Below, in pieces: positions 30,240 to 33,152 of a stretch of DNA of 33,152 bases. Made by a program: the position numbers and the translations under genes. Position 1 is the stretch's first letter; every line of letters starts with the position of its first letter. Origin of the DNA: Welwitschia mirabilis (lineage: Eukaryota > Gnetophyta > Gnetopsida > Welwitschiales); contig JBOZIK010000001.1 of assembly GCA_051453625.1 (NCBI GenBank), positions 145,370,672 to 145,403,823 of the forward strand, read 5' to 3'. The notes below the pieces were generated by a model. It was given only the letters and a program-made list of their open reading frames with translations, ran no database searches and had not been told where the DNA came from.

Positions 30240-31330
30240 TACGGGTCTTTTCTTTTTTTCCAACCCCCTAAAAATTTTGATAAAGGAAAGGAATCGATTA
30301 TAAAAATATGAAACCAGAACCAAATCGTAAATGACTATTCTAATATTCTTTATGAGTGCTAAAATGGTTGATCATAAAACCTTTAAGAAGGTGAGAGAAG
30401 GGAAAAATCATGAAACAAATTTTAACATAGAGCAAAGATTATCAATGATTTGATGATAGAGCAGCTATTTGATTTAATTATTCCTATGATAATAAAGTCT
30501 TACAAGGATATTATTCTTTACCTGAAAGCAACATTATATCAAGATAGAGTGCTAGAAAGAAATGCATTGCACGAATGACCATCAAAAAGGGTAAAAACTG
30601 CATTAAGCACATTAAAGATTTTGATATTATTCTAGAACGCAAAGAGATGCAACGTTAGATGTACTGCATTTCTCAATACGTGAAGTAGTTTATCTCAATA
30701 CTAAAATATAGAAGCCTGTAACTTTTATTTGAGAAAAAAATTAATAATGAAAATTTAGTTAGATATTCAGATATTTGGAAGCTTAAAATTGTGAAAACGA
30801 TAAGAGAGCAGATAAAACTTTGATTACAAATTTCAGCACTTAGAATGGAATGAGCGTAGGACAGGGCTAAAAATGCGTGGGGTTGGATATAAATAATATT
30901 TATGCCTTGTCACCATGCATCTTGTGTGGGATTTGTTCCCTAACATAGCTTTGCTGACTTTTTTTTGAAATGCAGCCTTTCTTTTCTTCTACTCGCAACC
31001 TCATCCCGTCCGAACGCACAACCTCCCCATTTTAACGTAGTCTCTCCTTACTTGAATGAATAACAAGCCTGTAGCTTCTTTCAAAAGAGCCGATATAAGT
31101 CATTCTACAGCTCGCTTCTTCATAGCCGAATTACGGGCCCAAATAATGATTTAAAATATGCTCAAGCATTTTGGCAAAGCCTATATAATTTAACACAAAC
31201 GGACTTATGTCAAATGATTTAAAATAAAGCTATATAAAATGGTCAAATATAATCGATATGCTATAATAAATTCTTTAGTTTTTATCTTAGTTTTGGAAAG
31301 ATAGTGAGTCTTTTACACGTTACCTTTTTT
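30240..31330. other. CpG-retaining, less AT-rich segment of unknown origin
   Basis: About twenty CpGs are visible in about 1.1 kb, including CCCGTCCGAACGCAC near 31006-31020, against very few in neighbouring sequence of similar length. No long frame is open and I recognise no protein. The part 30880-31140 is closest to normal composition, contains GATATAAATAA near 30884 and a pyrimidine tract followed by GCAG near 30960-30976, so promoter or splice-like signals exist by pattern only. It lies inside the R2 interior and may be a later insertion or a captured low-copy fragment. Confidence 0.45.
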
Positions 31331-32442
31331 CTTTATTTTTGCATTTAATCTTCCTTTTATTATTTTGTGGAACGAAGCTAATCAATTTTGTTGGTGATCT
31401 TACTATAACTCATATTCTACACCTAACTCCTCATCCTATGTTATCAAAATTTATCATTTTATTACAAACAAAACTAATTTTCATAGGAAAAACTAAGTTC
31501 TTGGATGAAACCACTATTTTATGGGTAAAATAGCTATTTTATGATAAAACATTCATTTTGCTGAAGTTATTTCATGTTACAATTCTATTCAAGTTTTTGA
31601 GTTATAACTTCATTTAATCTTTTACTTGAACTTATTGATTTTGGTTTTTAATTTGTAAACTTTTAAAACTTAGTTTGAAATATAAGTGTTTCTAATCTAT
31701 CTTACTTTATTTTATCATACACCTTAAATAAGATATCTTTTTACTAGGTTTTGTATTTTGGCATATAGTCTTGAATTTTTTTACTTCCATTCCTCCATTC
31801 TTAATTTTTATTTATGATCTCAATTTGAATTTCACATAAAACTCGTTTTGCAATAAGTTTCATTTAAACTACTAAGTCATTATACTCCTCATCCGTACCT
31901 TCATATGATGAAACCTAGTCTTGAAAGTTAAGCTGAAACATAGTTTTCTTTTTCTATTTTTAACTTCAAAATTTTGAATTTTCAAATTTCAAGAATATTT
32001 ACTTTAATTTATATTTCAAAATTTAATTTTAATTCCATTACAATTGAAACTTTAGCTATTTTATTTTACTAGCTTTGTGAAAATATCATTCTATAGTTTT
32101 TAGTAGAAAACTTTGAATCTCTTCTTATTTTTCATCATCAAATTGATTTTAAGATTTCTAGAATTTTATTTATGTACTTTAGGAGTTCTTTTCACTTTAG
32201 AATGTTTGTAAATTTGCTTTATTTTAGGATTTTTCATCATTTTTTGTTTTGTAAAAAAATGCTCTTTTGTAATGAAATACTATTTTAAAAATTTCATATT
32301 TTTGTTTCCATGAACTAATTAGTTTGGTTTCATGATAGTACCTATACTTTTTAAAATTTCTTACTTCTTCCTTTGTTCATCATCATCCTTAAACCTAAGA
32401 TTTCACTAGGGTTATCTTTAACATCTTGGAACTACAACCTTT
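31331..32442 (-). mobile_element. R2 internal region, right part (5' leader side)
   Basis: T-rich on the plus strand like 28945-30239, so it looks like the continuation of the same A-rich sense strand on minus. It lies between the CpG-richer segment and the primer-binding site. It holds perfect hairpins at 31514-31533 (CTATTTTA/TAAAATAG, loop TGGG) and 31537-31549. No gag frame is recognisable. Confidence 0.45.
31514..31549. repeat. Two adjacent perfect hairpins
   Basis: CTATTTTA-TGGG-TAAAATAG (31514-31533, 8-bp stem), then TTTTA-TGA-TAAAA (31537-31549). They are preceded by TTGGATGAAA, which resembles the TTTGGATAAAAT lead of the hairpin units near 29770. Confidence 0.7.
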
Positions 32443-32455
32443 GCCTCTAATATCA
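32443..32455 (-). promoter_or_regulatory. R2 primer-binding site (initiator Met tRNA type)
   Basis: On the minus strand the bases right after the LTR end (CA at 32457-32456) read TGATATTAGAGGC. The standard plant initiator-Met primer-binding site is TGGTATCAGAGC; the core differs by one G-to-A and one C-to-T. Its position directly after the LTR fixes the element's orientation as minus. Confidence 0.75.
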
Positions 32456-32765
32456 TGTTCAAATTTTGTGTCGAAACATTTTTATGTAAAAAGATATTAA
32501 TAATGATAAATATTCAAATCATAAATTTAACATTAAAAACATTATTATATGAATGACATTATGTGGTTTAAAAAAAACCACATCCCCAAAGCACACTTTT
32601 CAATTGGAAATGTTTCTTATCAAACACCCTAATAAATGATATATTAATTTAAAAAAAATAAATGATGATATAAAATTTCATGTTTATATATTTCATTATA
32701 GGTTATGACACATAGTACATGTTTGTTTATGATATTGATTTACAAAATTAACTATTTCATTAACA
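32456..32765 (-). mobile_element. R2 retrotransposon 5' LTR, uninterrupted copy
   Basis: 310 bp with TGTTAATG...TTGAACA ends on the minus strand, followed by the primer-binding site. It aligns throughout with the split LTR at 25499-28931 and shows the empty LINE-D target (around 32665-32680). The flank CAAAA (32766-32770) does not match the five bases before 25499 (CATGA), so a target duplication of the whole element is not confirmed; decay, a boundary error or two separate insertions could explain this. Confidence 0.78.
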
Positions 32766-33152
32766 CAAAACGTATTTATGTTTTGGCTAATCATAAGAAT
32801 TGTTAGATTGCGCTAATTGATCATTTTATTTTCTCATAATAAAGATTTCCAACTGTGGCTCAATTGTATTCATAAAGATATGCATATCTATGTCTCTAGA
32901 TATCTTCTAATCATTCCCCATAAACAATGATATGTTCTGATTTTCTCGAACTAGTACAACTAGTGCACTCTTGTGCTAGTTCCCCAATTTTCATGAGTAA
33001 TTTCCAACAAAGACATATGTCATCCCATAGTAGATCATGACGATATTAAGGCTTTAATCTATACAATGTGTATTATTGTGACGCCAACTTAAGTGTATTT
33101 GATAGGGTATTTTGAGTTGTTTTGCAGATAAACTAACAGATAAATGCTCAGT
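32766..33152. other. Flanking sequence, no gene seen
   Basis: No recognisable coding sequence. An imperfect inverted repeat AACTAGTGCA/TGTGCTAGTT lies at about 32959-32982, next to a partial tandem ACTAGTAC/ACTAGTGC. I cannot assign it. Confidence 0.4.

Noticed and set aside
30884-30976. TATA-like GATATAAATAA and a splice-acceptor-like pyrimidine tract with GCAG
   Set aside because: Such patterns are frequent by chance in AT-rich DNA and no coding exon follows.
29743-31549. CRISPR-like array
   Set aside because: The repeated units are few, diverged, palindromic and unevenly spaced, in a plant nuclear repeat.

Overview
The window looks like a repeat-rich, non-genic piece of a very large plant nuclear genome. 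It is strongly AT-rich and poor in CpG, carries microsatellites and runs of N, and contains several decayed L1-clade LINEs plus LTR retrotransposon pieces. A gymnosperm (conifer-like) is my best guess from the mix of old, transition-riddled LINEs and LTR elements, but nothing in the sequence proves the species. I see no intact protein-coding gene, tRNA, rRNA or CRISPR array. All recognisable coding sequence is dead transposon, except one small DnaJ J-domain fragment.

Layout. 1-5040: AT-rich sequence with two diverged copies of one long repeat (R1, about 840-1615 and 4190-4860). Between them lie an LTR element (LTR-X, 2624-2874) with a perfect 5-bp target duplication and a (TA)n tract. About 5041-8192 and 14579-17150: a plus-strand LINE (LINE-A), split inside its reverse transcriptase (RT) by a minus-strand LINE of about 6.4 kb (LINE-B, 8193-14578). 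A roughly 48-bp duplication flanks LINE-B. About 17430-21250: a third LINE (LINE-C, minus strand), recognised by its RT. 21360-25480: AT-rich sequence without recognisable coding content.

25499-32765: an old minus-strand LTR retrotransposon (R2). Its 5' LTR is at 32456-32765, followed by a decayed initiator-Met primer-binding site. A purine tract (28932-28944) precedes the 3' LTR. That 3' LTR (25499-25746 and 28846-28931) is interrupted by a fourth LINE (LINE-D, plus strand, 25747-28829) with a 16-bp target duplication. LINE-D is itself interrupted by a second LTR-X copy running into an assembly gap. On the far side of the gap, before the LINE 3' end, sits the J-domain fragment. The R2 interior has no recognisable pol; it holds clusters of short perfect hairpins and a CpG-retaining segment of about 1.1 kb.

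The main value of the window is as a dated stack of insertions: R2, then LINE-D, then LTR-X; and LINE-A, then LINE-B. Almost every stop in the LINE reading frames is explained by a C-to-T or G-to-A transition, as expected for long-methylated DNA. The two LTR-X starts are identical over 57 nt, so LTR-X is the youngest layer.
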